Source: Paraburkholderia caribensis | GTDB lineage: Bacteria > Pseudomonadota > Gammaproteobacteria > Burkholderiales > Burkholderiaceae | Length of the DNA: 64,000 bases | Assembly: GCF_002902945.1 (NCBI RefSeq) | Contig: NZ_CP026104.1 | Span: 124,001 to 188,000, forward strand | Reading direction: 5' to 3' | Part shown: positions 19,768 to 28,333 of the stretch, in pieces | How the letters are laid out: each line of letters begins with the position of its first letter | Numbering within the stretch: position 1 is the stretch's first letter | Program-made: the position numbers and the translations under genes | Notes under the pieces: generated by a model | The model's input: the letters and a program-made list of their open reading frames with translations, nothing else | What the model was told of the DNA's origin: nothing | Database searches by the model: none

Positions 19768-20083
19768 ATAAGCGGTTCTCGGACTGGTTCCACGGCAAAC
19801 GGCACGGGTGACAAGATCAGGCTAGGCTCGATCTCGAAGCGAGGGGCCGCCCATTTGCGTACGTTGTTGAGCTTACCTGCGTCACGTGATCGCTCGCATC
19901 GCACGAGCATCCGATCACGTTGCAGACCAGTTGCGGCTCCACGTTACCTAAGTTCAACGCGCCTTTAAAAGCCCTTTCTTAACCCGTTGTCAATAGCGGT
20001 GGTTGTCGGACGGTTACGATGACCCTCCGATTCTCGGAAGAAAAAGCGCTTCCAACGGTCACAACGTGGATATCCGATCTGCC

Positions 20084-20986
20084 TTATTGCATTGCCCGGA
20101 TTTCGGTCAGGAGCCACGATCTGAACGCGTTGACGTCGCGCGAGTGTCGTCTGTTCTCAGGAATAAGTAGGTAGTAAGCTAGGTCCCTGGTGACGGGCCG
20201 ATCAAACGGGCGTACGAGCGTACCAGCGGCCAGGTCATTCGCCAACAACTTCGTTTGACCAATGACCACGCCCAAGCCTTCGATCGCAGCCTGGTACGCA
20301 AGCAACGAATTCTGGAATCCTCCCCGCTGGCGAGACACCAACTCTTCGAGATCGCTCCTCCCCACGGCGCGAAGCCAGTCGAACCAATCCTCTCTTCGAT
20401 ATTTGGACTGCAACAGGCGGTGATGAGCCAAGTCGTCAATGGTGATCAACCCTGTACCGCGTCGAAGCAATTTCGGGCTACACACCGGTTCGATGACATC
20501 ATCGAACAGGCGTTCGCAACTGATGCCTTTCCAGCTATCGTCGCCAAATTGAATGGCTGCATCGACCTGGATTTCGTTGAAGTTGATTTTGGCGACAGTC
20601 GTACTGAGTTCCACGGGGATCGCGGGATATTTTGCTTCGAAACGGTGTAGCCGATGCATGAGCCATTTAGCCGCAAACGTCGCATAGACTGAAAGACGCA
20701 AGGGTTCACCTTCTAGCCGCCCGACGATCTTTTCAGTCGCGCTCTCGATAGCGGAGAACGCCGGTCCGATGCTTTTGAAGTAGGCGGCGCCGACATTTGT
20801 TAGCGCTACACCTCTTGGGCCGCGCTCAAGAAGTTCAACGCCGAGATAGTTTTCGAGAGTAGTGATTTGCCGGCTGACCGCTGACTGTGTCACGCATAAC
20901 TCTGCGGCGGCGTTCGTCAGACTGCCCGAGCGCGCAACGGTTGCGAAAACGTGAAGGGGGTTCAAAGGAGGAACTGTTCGCGGCAT
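20084..20986 (-). CDS. LysR-family transcriptional regulator (GcvA-like)
   Basis: 300 residues from ATG 20986; a TTG four codons earlier is possible but less likely. The winged HTH is at residues 5-64 (PLNPLHVFATVARSGSLTNA, then ELCVTQSAVSRQITTLENYL). The effector domain follows, with LRLSVYATFAAKWLMHRL as in GcvA-type regulators. It is divergent from the acyl-CoA dehydrogenase gene across a 104-base gap, the classic LysR arrangement, so it likely controls the 21-28 kb operon in response to a pathway intermediate. No membrane segment. The inducer cannot be told from sequence. Confidence 0.92.
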   Translation of the reverse strand: MPRTVPPLNPLHVFATVARSGSLTNAAAELCVTQSAVSRQITTLENYLGVELLERGPRGVALTNVGAAYFKSIGPAFSAIESATEKIVGRLEGEPLRLSVYATFAAKWLMHRLHRFEAKYPAIPVELSTTVAKINFNEIQVDAAIQFGDDSWKGISCERLFDDVIEPVCSPKLLRRGTGLITIDDLAHHRLLQSKYRREDWFDWLRAVGRSDLEELVSRQRGGFQNSLLAYQAAIEGLGVVIGQTKLLANDLAAGTLVRPFDRPVTRDLAYYLLIPENRRHSRDVNAFRSWLLTEIRAMQ

Positions 20987-21023
20987 ACGATATTCCAAAA
21001 GATCATAGCAACGTACCGTATGC
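20983..21023. promoter_or_regulatory. Candidate LysR operator in divergent intergenic region
   Basis: GCATACG at 20983-20989 and CGTATGC at 21017-21023 form an exact 7-base inverted repeat with a 27-base centre, between the divergent LysR and acyl-CoA dehydrogenase genes. The left arm overlaps the LysR start codon, which would fit autoregulation. It is a dyad seen by eye, not a matched consensus. Confidence 0.35.
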
Positions 21024-21090
21024 GAACTAGTGTGTCAAATGGTCGACTGCAACAATGAAATCCATCTCAGGCCCCATCAATGAGGAACGC

Positions 21091-22236
21091 ATGGATTTCG
21101 CACTAACCGAAGAACAGCTCGCTTTCGCTGACGCAGTGCGGCGATTCGCACATGACACCCTAGCGGAAGGCGCCCTCGCAAGAGCACATCGTGGCGGCTA
21201 CGATTTTGACGCAGCGCGACAACTCGCAGAGCACGGCCTGCTTGGAATCACGATGAAGGAAGAGGACGGAGGTCAGGGTGGAACCCTGATGGATGCGGTT
21301 ATTGCGATCCAGGAGGTTGCGCAGGTCTGTCCCAAGAGCGCGGACATCCTGCAGGCCGGAAACTTTGGCCCCATTCGGACGTTTGTTGAGTATGCTACTC
21401 TTGAGCAAAAATCGAGATTTCTCAAGGACTTACTCAGTGGGAAAAAGGTCATTTCACTGGGGATGACAGAACCCGGTGCGGGCTCGGCGGTCACTCAGCT
21501 TAAGACATCCGCCCGGAAAGACGGCGATGAGTACGTCATCAACGGAACGAAGATTTTCTCGACACACAGTCCTGACGCCGATCTGTTCCTCGTCTACTGC
21601 CGCTTCGGCCCTGGTCTCGAAAACATCGGTTCCGTTCTCATCGAGAAGGGCGCGCCTGGCTTTACCGTGGGGCAACCGTCGAGCTTTATGAGCGGCGAGG
21701 AGTGGTCGCAACTCTATATTGAGGAATGTCGAATTCCTGCAGAAAACGTCCTCCTCGGGCCGGGTGGTTTCAAAAAGCAGATCTCGGGTTTCAATGTTGA
21801 GCGAGTGGGTAACGCATCACGTGCATTGGCACTCGGACGGTACGCGTTCAACGCGGCACGCGATCACGCACTGATTCGCGAACAGTTTGGAAAACTGATT
21901 TGCGAGTTTCAGGGAATCCAGTGGAAGTTTGCCGACATGGTCCTGAAGCTTGAGGCCTCGCAACTGCTGCTGTATCGCGCCGCAAACGTAGAGAACGGCC
22001 AATTGCCTTCGGCGTATGACACCGCGATTGCGAAGGCGCATTGCAATATGACAGGCTTTGACGTTTCGAACGAGGCGCTTCAAGTGATGGGTGGCATGGG
22101 GTACAGCCAAGAATCGCTGGTGGAATACTGCGTGCGGCGCACGCGTGGATGGATGATTGCAGGTGGCTCCATTGAAATGCTGAAGAATCGTATTTCTGAA
22201 ACTGTCTTTGAGCGCCGATTCGACCAGCGTAAATAA
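21091..22236 (+). CDS. Acyl-CoA dehydrogenase
   Basis: 381 residues from ATG 21091, chosen because GAGGAACGC lies just upstream and because MDFALTEEQLAFADAVRRFA is the normal family start. It is an FAD enzyme that makes the alpha,beta double bond in an acyl-CoA and passes electrons to ETF, encoded 4 kb downstream. The N-terminal helical domain, the middle domain with LGMTEPGAGSAVTQLKTSAR and the C-terminal helical domain with QVMGGMGYSQE are all present. Near the end it reads MIAGGSIEM where medium-chain enzymes have an E-G-T-S-E motif, so the short/medium-chain type catalytic glutamate is not at that place. Substrate is unassigned; an intermediate of alicyclic or dicarboxylic acid breakdown fits the context. 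First gene of the operon. Confidence 0.93.
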   Translation: MDFALTEEQLAFADAVRRFAHDTLAEGALARAHRGGYDFDAARQLAEHGLLGITMKEEDGGQGGTLMDAVIAIQEVAQVCPKSADILQAGNFGPIRTFVEYATLEQKSRFLKDLLSGKKVISLGMTEPGAGSAVTQLKTSARKDGDEYVINGTKIFSTHSPDADLFLVYCRFGPGLENIGSVLIEKGAPGFTVGQPSSFMSGEEWSQLYIEECRIPAENVLLGPGGFKKQISGFNVERVGNASRALALGRYAFNAARDHALIREQFGKLICEFQGIQWKFADMVLKLEASQLLLYRAANVENGQLPSAYDTAIAKAHCNMTGFDVSNEALQVMGGMGYSQESLVEYCVRRTRGWMIAGGSIEMLKNRISETVFERRFDQRK

Positions 22237-22252
22237 GAGGAGTGTGCGATCT

Positions 22253-24379
22253 ATGGAAAACGGCAACATCACCAAGAGTCATGTTGGTGAAAGGCAGCTT
22301 GCGGACGTGCTTCTTTCACCTCGCAGTGTCGCGCTAATCGGCGCATCCGACGATCCGTCAAAAACTGCAGCACGACCGCTTAAATTTATTCGCCAAGCAG
22401 GTTTTGAAGGTGACGTTTATCCGATCAATCCAAGGCGTGATACGGTGCTCGGCGAGAAAGCTTGGAGCAGTCTTGAGGCGCTTCCCGTTGTACCGGAACA
22501 TGCGTTCATCCTGACCCCGACCGATGCGGCCATCGATGCGCTCGAAGAGTGTGCAGAGCGTGGCGTGTCCGTGGCGACTATCTTGGCCGCTGGCTTCTCG
22601 GAAAGTGGCGCGGAAGGGGGCGCCCGCGAGGCCCGCGTCCGGGAAATCGTACGCAAGACAGGAATTCGCGTTCTGGGCCCAAGTGGCTTGGGTATTGTCA
22701 ATGTGAAGCGCAAGCTTACCCTGACAGCTAATGCCGCATTTGCCGAGCCGAATCTCCCCGCTGGTGGCTTGTTCGTTGCATCACACAGTGGAAGCATGAT
22801 AGGCGCGCTCGTCTCTCGCGGGAAGGCGAGAGGGATTGGTTTTGCCGGTCTGGTGTCAGTCGGTAACGAAGTTGATCTCAGCATCGGGGAAATTTGCGCA
22901 GCCACACTGGATGATCCGGAAATCACCGGTTATATGCTCTTTCTCGAAACACTTCGGCACGCTGACAAGCTTCGCGACTTCGCCGCCCGGGCAGCCGTGA
23001 AGGGTAAGTCTGTGGTGGCATATAAGCTGGGGCGCTCGAGCGCGGCCGCCGAGCTCGCGGTTTCGCATACCGGTGCGCTGGCCGGAGAAGACGACGTAGC
23101 CGAGGCTTTCCTGAAGGATTGTGGTATCGCACGGGTTGAGACGCTGGAGGCGTTCATTGAAAGCTCCGCGCTGCTCAAGAAGATCCCGGTGGAGCGAATT
23201 CGTCATACGAAAAAGCCACGAGTTGCGGTAGTCACTACAACTGGTGGCGGCGCAGCCATGGTTGTCGACCAGCTTGGCGTTCGCGAGATCGACGTTCAGC
23301 ATCCTAGCGAGGACACTTACGCGAGGCTGTCGGAAGCGGGCGTGAGTGTGGGTCATGGTCGCATCGTCGACCTTACTCTAGCCGGTACTCGCTACGACGT
23401 GATGAGCGCCGCGCTGAAAGTATTGCGTTCGGCACCAGAGTTCGATCTTGTGGTGGCGGTAGCGGGTTCGTCGGCAAGATTCTCTCCGGAGTTGGCCGTG
23501 GGGCCCATCCTCGACAGCGCCCTCGAATCGTCCGAACTGGCGCCCCTTGTTTCGTTTGTCGTACCTGATGCGCCTGAAGCGCTTATACGACTCTCTGCAG
23601 GTGAAGTGCCGTGCTTTCGAACGCCCGAGGCTTGTGCTGACGCAATCGCCGCGACATTTGCCCGACGGCCCCCTTCGCCAATCCCCAGACTACCGGTGTC
23701 AAGTGAGGGGGCCGGGTCGCCGCGGCTTCTCGATGAACTTGAGGCATATCAACTCCTCGCGCGAGTTGGGGTTAGCCACGCGCCAGCGGCCGCACTGAAC
23801 GCCGCAGCTGGCGCTGTTCTTCCTGATGGGCTGGCCTACCCAGTCGCAGTGAAAGTCCTGTCGGCCGATGTTCCGCACAAAACCGACGCTGGCGGTGTGG
23901 AACTTGGTATCCGCGACGACGAGCAACTCAGCAACGCGATAGAGAAGATTCGGACCAGCGTCGAACGCAATGTTGGGGCGGGGGGCGTCGAGCGCGTACT
24001 CGTGCAGGAAATGACGAAAGGTTTGGGCGAGGCGCTTGTCGGCTTCCGCCGTGACCCGCAGGTCGGCCCGATTGTGATGCTTGCCTCCGGCGGCATTTTC
24101 ACCGAAATCTACCGTGATCGAGCTTTGCGTTTGGCACCGGTGACACACGAAACCGCCCTCGAGATGATCTCAGAGGTCAAAGCGATGCGCGCGTTAGATG
24201 GATACCGAGGACGGACACGCGCCGACCTTGATGCGCTCGCTGCCGCTATCGTTTCAGTGTCAAATCTCGCCATCCTGAGCGATGTGAATGTGCAAGAAGC
24301 GGAGGTAAATCCGATTATGGTTTTTGAGAAAGGCAGGGGTGTCGTGGCGGTTGACGCGTTGGTCAAGATCGGTAGCTGA
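22253..24379 (+). CDS. NDP-forming acyl-CoA synthetase (acetate-CoA ligase family)
   Basis: 708 residues from ATG 22253, preceded by AAGAGGAGTG; an upstream ATG at 22208 would overlap the dehydrogenase gene. Layout: CoA-binding Rossmann domain (LSPRSVALIGASDDPSKTAA, residues about 15-130), a ligase domain with SHSGSMIGALVS (about 176) and the phospho-histidine motif SHTGALAGEDDVAEA (about 271), then an ATP-grasp domain from about 500 with KTDAGGVELGI and EVNPIMV near the end. Such enzymes join a carboxylate to CoA with release of ADP and phosphate. The known pimeloyl-CoA synthetase PauA of Pseudomonas mendocina belongs to this family and has this size, so a dicarboxylate substrate is a reasonable guess. 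It sits 16 bases after the dehydrogenase. Confidence 0.9.
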   Translation: MENGNITKSHVGERQLADVLLSPRSVALIGASDDPSKTAARPLKFIRQAGFEGDVYPINPRRDTVLGEKAWSSLEALPVVPEHAFILTPTDAAIDALEECAERGVSVATILAAGFSESGAEGGAREARVREIVRKTGIRVLGPSGLGIVNVKRKLTLTANAAFAEPNLPAGGLFVASHSGSMIGALVSRGKARGIGFAGLVSVGNEVDLSIGEICAATLDDPEITGYMLFLETLRHADKLRDFAARAAVKGKSVVAYKLGRSSAAAELAVSHTGALAGEDDVAEAFLKDCGIARVETLEAFIESSALLKKIPVERIRHTKKPRVAVVTTTGGGAAMVVDQLGVREIDVQHPSEDTYARLSEAGVSVGHGRIVDLTLAGTRYDVMSAALKVLRSAPEFDLVVAVAGSSARFSPELAVGPILDSALESSELAPLVSFVVPDAPEALIRLSAGEVPCFRTPEACADAIAATFARRPPSPIPRLPVSSEGAGSPRLLDELEAYQLLARVGVSHAPAAALNAAAGAVLPDGLAYPVAVKVLSADVPHKTDAGGVELGIRDDEQLSNAIEKIRTSVERNVGAGGVERVLVQEMTKGLGEALVGFRRDPQVGPIVMLASGGIFTEIYRDRALRLAPVTHETALEMISEVKAMRALDGYRGRTRADLDALAAAIVSVSNLAILSDVNVQEAEVNPIMVFEKGRGVVAVDALVKIGS

Positions 24380-24380
24380 C

Positions 24381-26282
24381 ATGGACGCGCGATCAGATAT
24401 TGCCGGACAAGACAGTCAGGGTGTGCGCCGGGAGAGGCGAGGGCGAGTCGGGTTCCTGGTGATCAACAATTCGCCTTTGAACGCCGGTTCGGTAGCTGTT
24501 CCGCAAGGCTTGTTGACAGGTATCCGCGAATTCGGTGCAGACCCGTCACTGGTTGGTATCGTAATCATTGGCGATGGGAACACTTTCTTGGCGGGGGATA
24601 TTCGTGAGTTCGACGCTCTGATACAGCCACCGTCGCTGCCGGATGTGATCAGGGCTATCGAAGCGATTTCGCTTCCTGTTGTCGCAGCAATTCACGGATC
24701 AGCACTAGGAGGTGGTTTCGAACTAGCGCTGGGCTGCGATGGGCGCGTTGCGGCATCCGGAGCCGCGGTTGGACTGCCGGAAGTGAGCCTTGGCATGATT
24801 CCAGGCGCAGGAGGAACACAACGCATCGCCTACGTGACCGGAAAGGCAAAGGCAAAGGCAATCGATATCGTGACGTCCTCGCGCCGGCTCACGGATTTCC
24901 AGGCACTTGAGCTTGGTTTGATCGATCAGATAGTGGTCGACGACGTGGAGCACGGCGCCGCAAGCTTCGTCAAAGCCATGAAAGGAGCCAAGCGAGGGAT
25001 CAGAGATCGGGAGTTTGCTGCGGAGGACTCGGCCAATATCGAGGCGGCTACCGACATGGTGAACTTGGCGGGACAACTTCCCTTCGATAATGCACTCGCC
25101 AAAGAGCGCGCAGTTTTCAATGAGCTGCGTGCAAGTGTTCAGGCTCGAGCGCTCCGTCATCTGTTTTTCGCTGAACGCGCAAGCTATCGTCCCCGGCATG
25201 GCGGACACGCGAGCGGTGGTGCTATTCGAAAAATAGGCGTTCTTGGGGCGGAGACAATGGGCGTCGGAATCGCGGGCTACCTTGCCGACGCGGGGTACGA
25301 AGTGCTTATATTTGATAAGAGCGAAGAAGCCTTGTCGCTCGTCTCGGTGAAGCTCAGCCGCACGTATCAAGAGCAAATCAAGAAAGGAAAACTGAGTGAA
25401 GGGGAGGCGCAAGAACGCCTTGATAGAGTGAAGACGGTCCAGAGTATTTTTCAATTTCAAGATGTGGATCTTGCGATTGAGGCCGTGTTTGAGGAGTCTG
25501 GCGTAAAGCGCGAGACAATGTCGGCACTTCGCAATGTACTGCCGGATCGAGCTATTCTCGCCTCAAACACTTCTTACCTAGATCTTAACAATCTGGCCGA
25601 GATGGCAGGTCATACCGAACGAACTGTTGGACTACACTTTTTTAGTCCAGCCCAAGCGATGCGCTTGCTCGAGATCGTCCAAACACGGATCACCAGTCCC
25701 GAGATTGTCAACACCGCCATTGGCATTGCAAAGAGACTTGGCAAGGTTCCCGTCGTCTCTCGTGTAGCTGAAGGTTTCATTGGAAACCGCATCTTCGCTG
25801 CATACACGAGGCAGTGCGAGTATATGGTCGAAGAAGGCGGGTCGCCCGAACATGTGGATACAGCGTTGGAAAACCTCGGGTTCGCGACGGGACCATTTGC
25901 CGTCGCCGATCTTTCGGGTCTGGACATCGTGCGGAAGATGCGTCAGCATCTGAACCCCTTACGCGAGCCTGCGCGCTACGTGACGATCGCCGACTCGTTG
26001 TGCGAACTGGGGCTCTTTGGCAGAAAGTCGGGTGCGGGCTACTACAGCTATGGATCGCAGCGGAAACGAGGAACCTCGGACCCTGCGGTACACACGCTGA
26101 TTGACGCGAAGCGAAGCAAGAAAGGTATTGTTCCTCGGAAAACGGTCCGGAGGAAATTGCTGAGTGGGCGTTGGGGGCAATCATCAATGAAGCGGCGAAG
26201 GTCTTGGAAGAAGGTATCGCCGAAAGAGCTGCTGACATCGATGTCGCAATGGTGCATGGCTACGGATTCCTACGCCGCTTAG
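24381..26282 (+). CDS. FadB-like enoyl-CoA hydratase/3-hydroxyacyl-CoA dehydrogenase, C-terminus frameshifted
   Basis: Starts one base after the synthetase stop. Residues 15-190 are a crotonase domain with both active glutamates (AIHGSALGGGFELALGCD and VGLPEVSLGMIPGAGGTQR). Residues about 280-470 are the NAD-binding domain (GVLGAETMGVGIAGYLADAG, changed from the usual G-x-G-x-M-G) with HFFSPAQAMRLLEI, and the C-terminal dehydrogenase domain follows. The open frame ends at 26282 with an arginine-rich tail unlike the family. The proper end (EEIAEWALGAIINEAAKVLE to GGPVFWARQTGE) is in another frame to a stop at 26410. Restoring one A in the run at about 26138-26141 joins them. So the gene is frameshifted or the base was missed in sequencing. 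It would hydrate and oxidise the acyl-CoA. Confidence 0.88.
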   Translation: MDARSDIAGQDSQGVRRERRGRVGFLVINNSPLNAGSVAVPQGLLTGIREFGADPSLVGIVIIGDGNTFLAGDIREFDALIQPPSLPDVIRAIEAISLPVVAAIHGSALGGGFELALGCDGRVAASGAAVGLPEVSLGMIPGAGGTQRIAYVTGKAKAKAIDIVTSSRRLTDFQALELGLIDQIVVDDVEHGAASFVKAMKGAKRGIRDREFAAEDSANIEAATDMVNLAGQLPFDNALAKERAVFNELRASVQARALRHLFFAERASYRPRHGGHASGGAIRKIGVLGAETMGVGIAGYLADAGYEVLIFDKSEEALSLVSVKLSRTYQEQIKKGKLSEGEAQERLDRVKTVQSIFQFQDVDLAIEAVFEESGVKRETMSALRNVLPDRAILASNTSYLDLNNLAEMAGHTERTVGLHFFSPAQAMRLLEIVQTRITSPEIVNTAIGIAKRLGKVPVVSRVAEGFIGNRIFAAYTRQCEYMVEEGGSPEHVDTALENLGFATGPFAVADLSGLDIVRKMRQHLNPLREPARYVTIADSLCELGLFGRKSGAGYYSYGSQRKRGTSDPAVHTLIDAKRSKKGIVPRKTVRRKLLSGRWGQSSMKRRRSWKKVSPKELLTSMSQWCMATDSYAA

Positions 26283-26462
26283 GTGGTCCGGTTTTTTGGG
26301 CCCGACAAACGGGTGAAAGCAAGCTACGCCAAATCATAGCCGATCTCGCGTCGTCTTCCGGTTCGGACTTTTCGATCTGCGACCTCAGCTACCTCTTTTC
26401 GAGGGGCTAACTGCGTTCCTACGCATTTGGTCTAATAACAGTCAGTCGTCTGAGGTGATCCA

Positions 26463-27212
26463 GTGAAGGTACTTGTAGCAGTGAAGCGCGTTGTGGACTA
26501 CAACGTAAAAGTCCGTGTGAAGTCGGACAATACGGGTGTCGATATAACCAACGTGAAGATGTCGATGAACCCGTTCGACGAGATTGCCGTGGAAGAGGCG
26601 GTACGGCTCAAGGAAGCGGGCATTGCAAAGGAAGTGATCGCCGTATCGTGCGGTGCTGCGCAGTCTCAGGAGACATTGCGTACGGCGCTGGCAATTGGTG
26701 CTGACCGGGCGATTCTGGTCGAATCCGCTGACGAATTGCAGCCACTGGCCGTAGCGAAGCTGATGAAGGCACTGGTCGACAGGGAACAGCCGTCATTGAT
26801 TATTCTCGGCAAGCAGGCGATCGATGACGATTCGAATCAGACCGGCCAGATGCTCGCTGCGCTGGCTGACCTGCCGCAGGCGACTTTTGCATCGAAATTG
26901 GTCGTGGCCGACGGTAACGCGACTGTTTGCCGTGAAATCGACGGTGGTGCCGAAACCTTGTTGCTGCGGTTGCCCGCTGTCGTCACTACCGATCTGCGCC
27001 TGAACGAGCCCCGGTACGTGACGTTGCCGAGCATCATGAAGGCGAAGAAGATGCCGCTCGAAACGCTGAGGCCGCAAGACCTTGGAGTTGAGGTTGCGCC
27101 GCGCCTTAAAACGCTAAAAGTCACCGAACCGCCCAAGCGCTCCGCCGGCGTGAAGGTGCCGGACGTCAAGGCGTTGGTCGAGAAGTTGAAAGGCGAAGCA
27201 AAAGTGCTGTAA
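26463..27212 (+). CDS. etfB: Electron transfer flavoprotein, beta subunit
   Basis: 249 residues, the standard EtfB length, starting MKVLVAVKRVVDYNVKVRVK. The family signature (MNPFDEIAVEEAVRLKEAG), the AMP-binding region (LIILGKQAIDDDSNQTGQML) and the R-L-P-A-V-V-T-T-D-L-R-L-N-E-P-R-Y segment are all intact. Together with EtfA it takes electrons from acyl-CoA dehydrogenases and hands them to ETF-ubiquinone oxidoreductase. It lies 52 bases after the end of the FadB-like reading frame and 21 bases before etfA. A copy in a catabolic operon, beside the housekeeping one these bacteria normally carry, suggests high flux through the dehydrogenases here. Confidence 0.97.
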   Translation: MKVLVAVKRVVDYNVKVRVKSDNTGVDITNVKMSMNPFDEIAVEEAVRLKEAGIAKEVIAVSCGAAQSQETLRTALAIGADRAILVESADELQPLAVAKLMKALVDREQPSLIILGKQAIDDDSNQTGQMLAALADLPQATFASKLVVADGNATVCREIDGGAETLLLRLPAVVTTDLRLNEPRYVTLPSIMKAKKMPLETLRPQDLGVEVAPRLKTLKVTEPPKRSAGVKVPDVKALVEKLKGEAKVL

Positions 27213-27233
27213 CGGGAATCCGAGAGACGAAAA

Positions 27234-28166
27234 ATGGCGAACCTTGTAATTGCAGAACATGACGGCGTGTCGATCAAGGCCGCAACGCTGAACACGATTG
27301 CAGCGGCCCGGAAGATTGGGGGGGATATTTTCGTGTTGGTGGCTGGGTATAACGCGCAAGCTGCGGCGGTCGCGGCAGCTAAGATAACTGGTGTGTTGAA
27401 AGTATTGCTGGCCGACGCGCCACAACTCGAAGCGGGCCTCGCGGAAAACGTCGAAGCGACCGTGCTTAACATTGCGAAGGACTATACGCACATACTTGCG
27501 CCGGCCACCGTTTATGGTAAAAGCATCGCCCCGCGTGTCGCCGCGAAGCTCGACGTCGCGCAAATCAGCGATATCGTCGCAGTAGATTCCGCCGACACGT
27601 TCGAGCGTCCGATCTACGCGGGTAGCGCTATCGCGACGGTTCAATCGGTCGATCCGATCAAGGTCATCACCGTGCGTTCAACTGGTTTCGAAGCGGTGTC
27701 AGACGACGGCGGAATCGCAACGATCGAGAAGATCGAAGCTGCAGTCGACAGCGGAATCTCGAAGTTCGTAAGGCGCGAAGTGACAAAGCTAGATCGTCCG
27801 GAGTTGACGTCGGCAAAGATTATCGTGTCGGGCGGCCGCGGCTTGGGCAATGCCGATAATTACGCGAAGGTCCTTGAGCCGCTGGCCGACAAGCTGAACG
27901 CGGCGCTGGGCGCTTCGCGTGCAGCAGTCGATGCGGGCTTCGTGCCGAACGACTATCAGGTCGGCCAAACCGGAAAGATCGTTGCCCCGCAACTGTATGT
28001 CGCCATCGGCATCTCCGGTGCGATCCAGCATCTGGCTGGGATGAAGGACAGCAAAATGATCGTCGCGATCAACAAGGACGAGGAAGCGCCAATTTTCAGC
28101 GTGGCGGATTACGGTCTCGTCGGCGATCTGTTTGTTGCCGTACCTGAACTCATTTCAAGCATCTAG
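27234..28166 (+). CDS. etfA: Electron transfer flavoprotein, alpha subunit
   Basis: 310 residues, normal EtfA length, start MANLVIAEHDGVSIKAATLN behind GAGAGACGAAAA. The C-terminal FAD domain carries SGGRGLGNADNYAKVLEPLA, then VGQTGKIVAPQLYVAIGISG, AIQHLAGMKDS and NKDEEAPIF, all standard contacts for FAD. It pairs with EtfB directly upstream and shuttles electrons from acyl-CoA dehydrogenases to the respiratory chain. No damage seen. The next 160 bases contain no clear terminator. Confidence 0.97.
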   Translation: MANLVIAEHDGVSIKAATLNTIAAARKIGGDIFVLVAGYNAQAAAVAAAKITGVLKVLLADAPQLEAGLAENVEATVLNIAKDYTHILAPATVYGKSIAPRVAAKLDVAQISDIVAVDSADTFERPIYAGSAIATVQSVDPIKVITVRSTGFEAVSDDGGIATIEKIEAAVDSGISKFVRREVTKLDRPELTSAKIIVSGGRGLGNADNYAKVLEPLADKLNAALGASRAAVDAGFVPNDYQVGQTGKIVAPQLYVAIGISGAIQHLAGMKDSKMIVAINKDEEAPIFSVADYGLVGDLFVAVPELISSI

Positions 28167-28333
28167 ACACCATCGTCGGCCGCGAGCTCCTCCCGTCGAC
28201 CACGAAAATTGGCCGCGCTGGGCACGCATGCGTTGGGCCGCATTCGTGCACCGACCGTTAGAGACGGGCGAGTGTTCTTAACCCCGGGCTGGATAGGTCG
28301 CAACCATAATTGCATTTAACGGAGATTCATTTA

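Larger units (their letters stand above)
18526..19792 (-). mobile_element. IS2-subgroup (IS3 family) insertion sequence, decayed, nested in IS110
   Basis: The element holds orfA and orfB in the usual overlapping order on the minus strand. The right end reads inward TGGAACCAGTCCGAGAACC and the left end GGACACCATCTCACACC, an imperfect inverted repeat when one or two gaps are allowed. Exact ends are uncertain by a few bases, and no target duplication is evident. Both genes contain frameshifts, so it cannot move on its own. Confidence 0.75.
18385..19880 (+). pseudogene. IS110-family transposase, C-terminal remnant split by an IS2-type insertion
   Basis: The plus strand from about 18385 reads AIAEVPGVGILAATAVVAAI, then GDAKTFKSGGEFAAFAAVLP. 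This is the Transposase_20 helix-hairpin-helix region of IS110-family enzymes. The match stops near 18526 and resumes at about 19796 with GTGDKIRLGSISKRGAAHLR and T-L-L, the next part of the same domain. The 1.27 kb between is an IS3-family element on the other strand. No N-terminal nuclease domain is seen upstream, and the resumed part shifts frame after about 30 residues. Confidence 0.8.

Noticed and set aside
22856..23356. 166-codon minus-strand frame within the acyl-CoA synthetase gene
   Set aside because: Antisense to a well-defined ligase domain; arginine- and cysteine-rich shadow.
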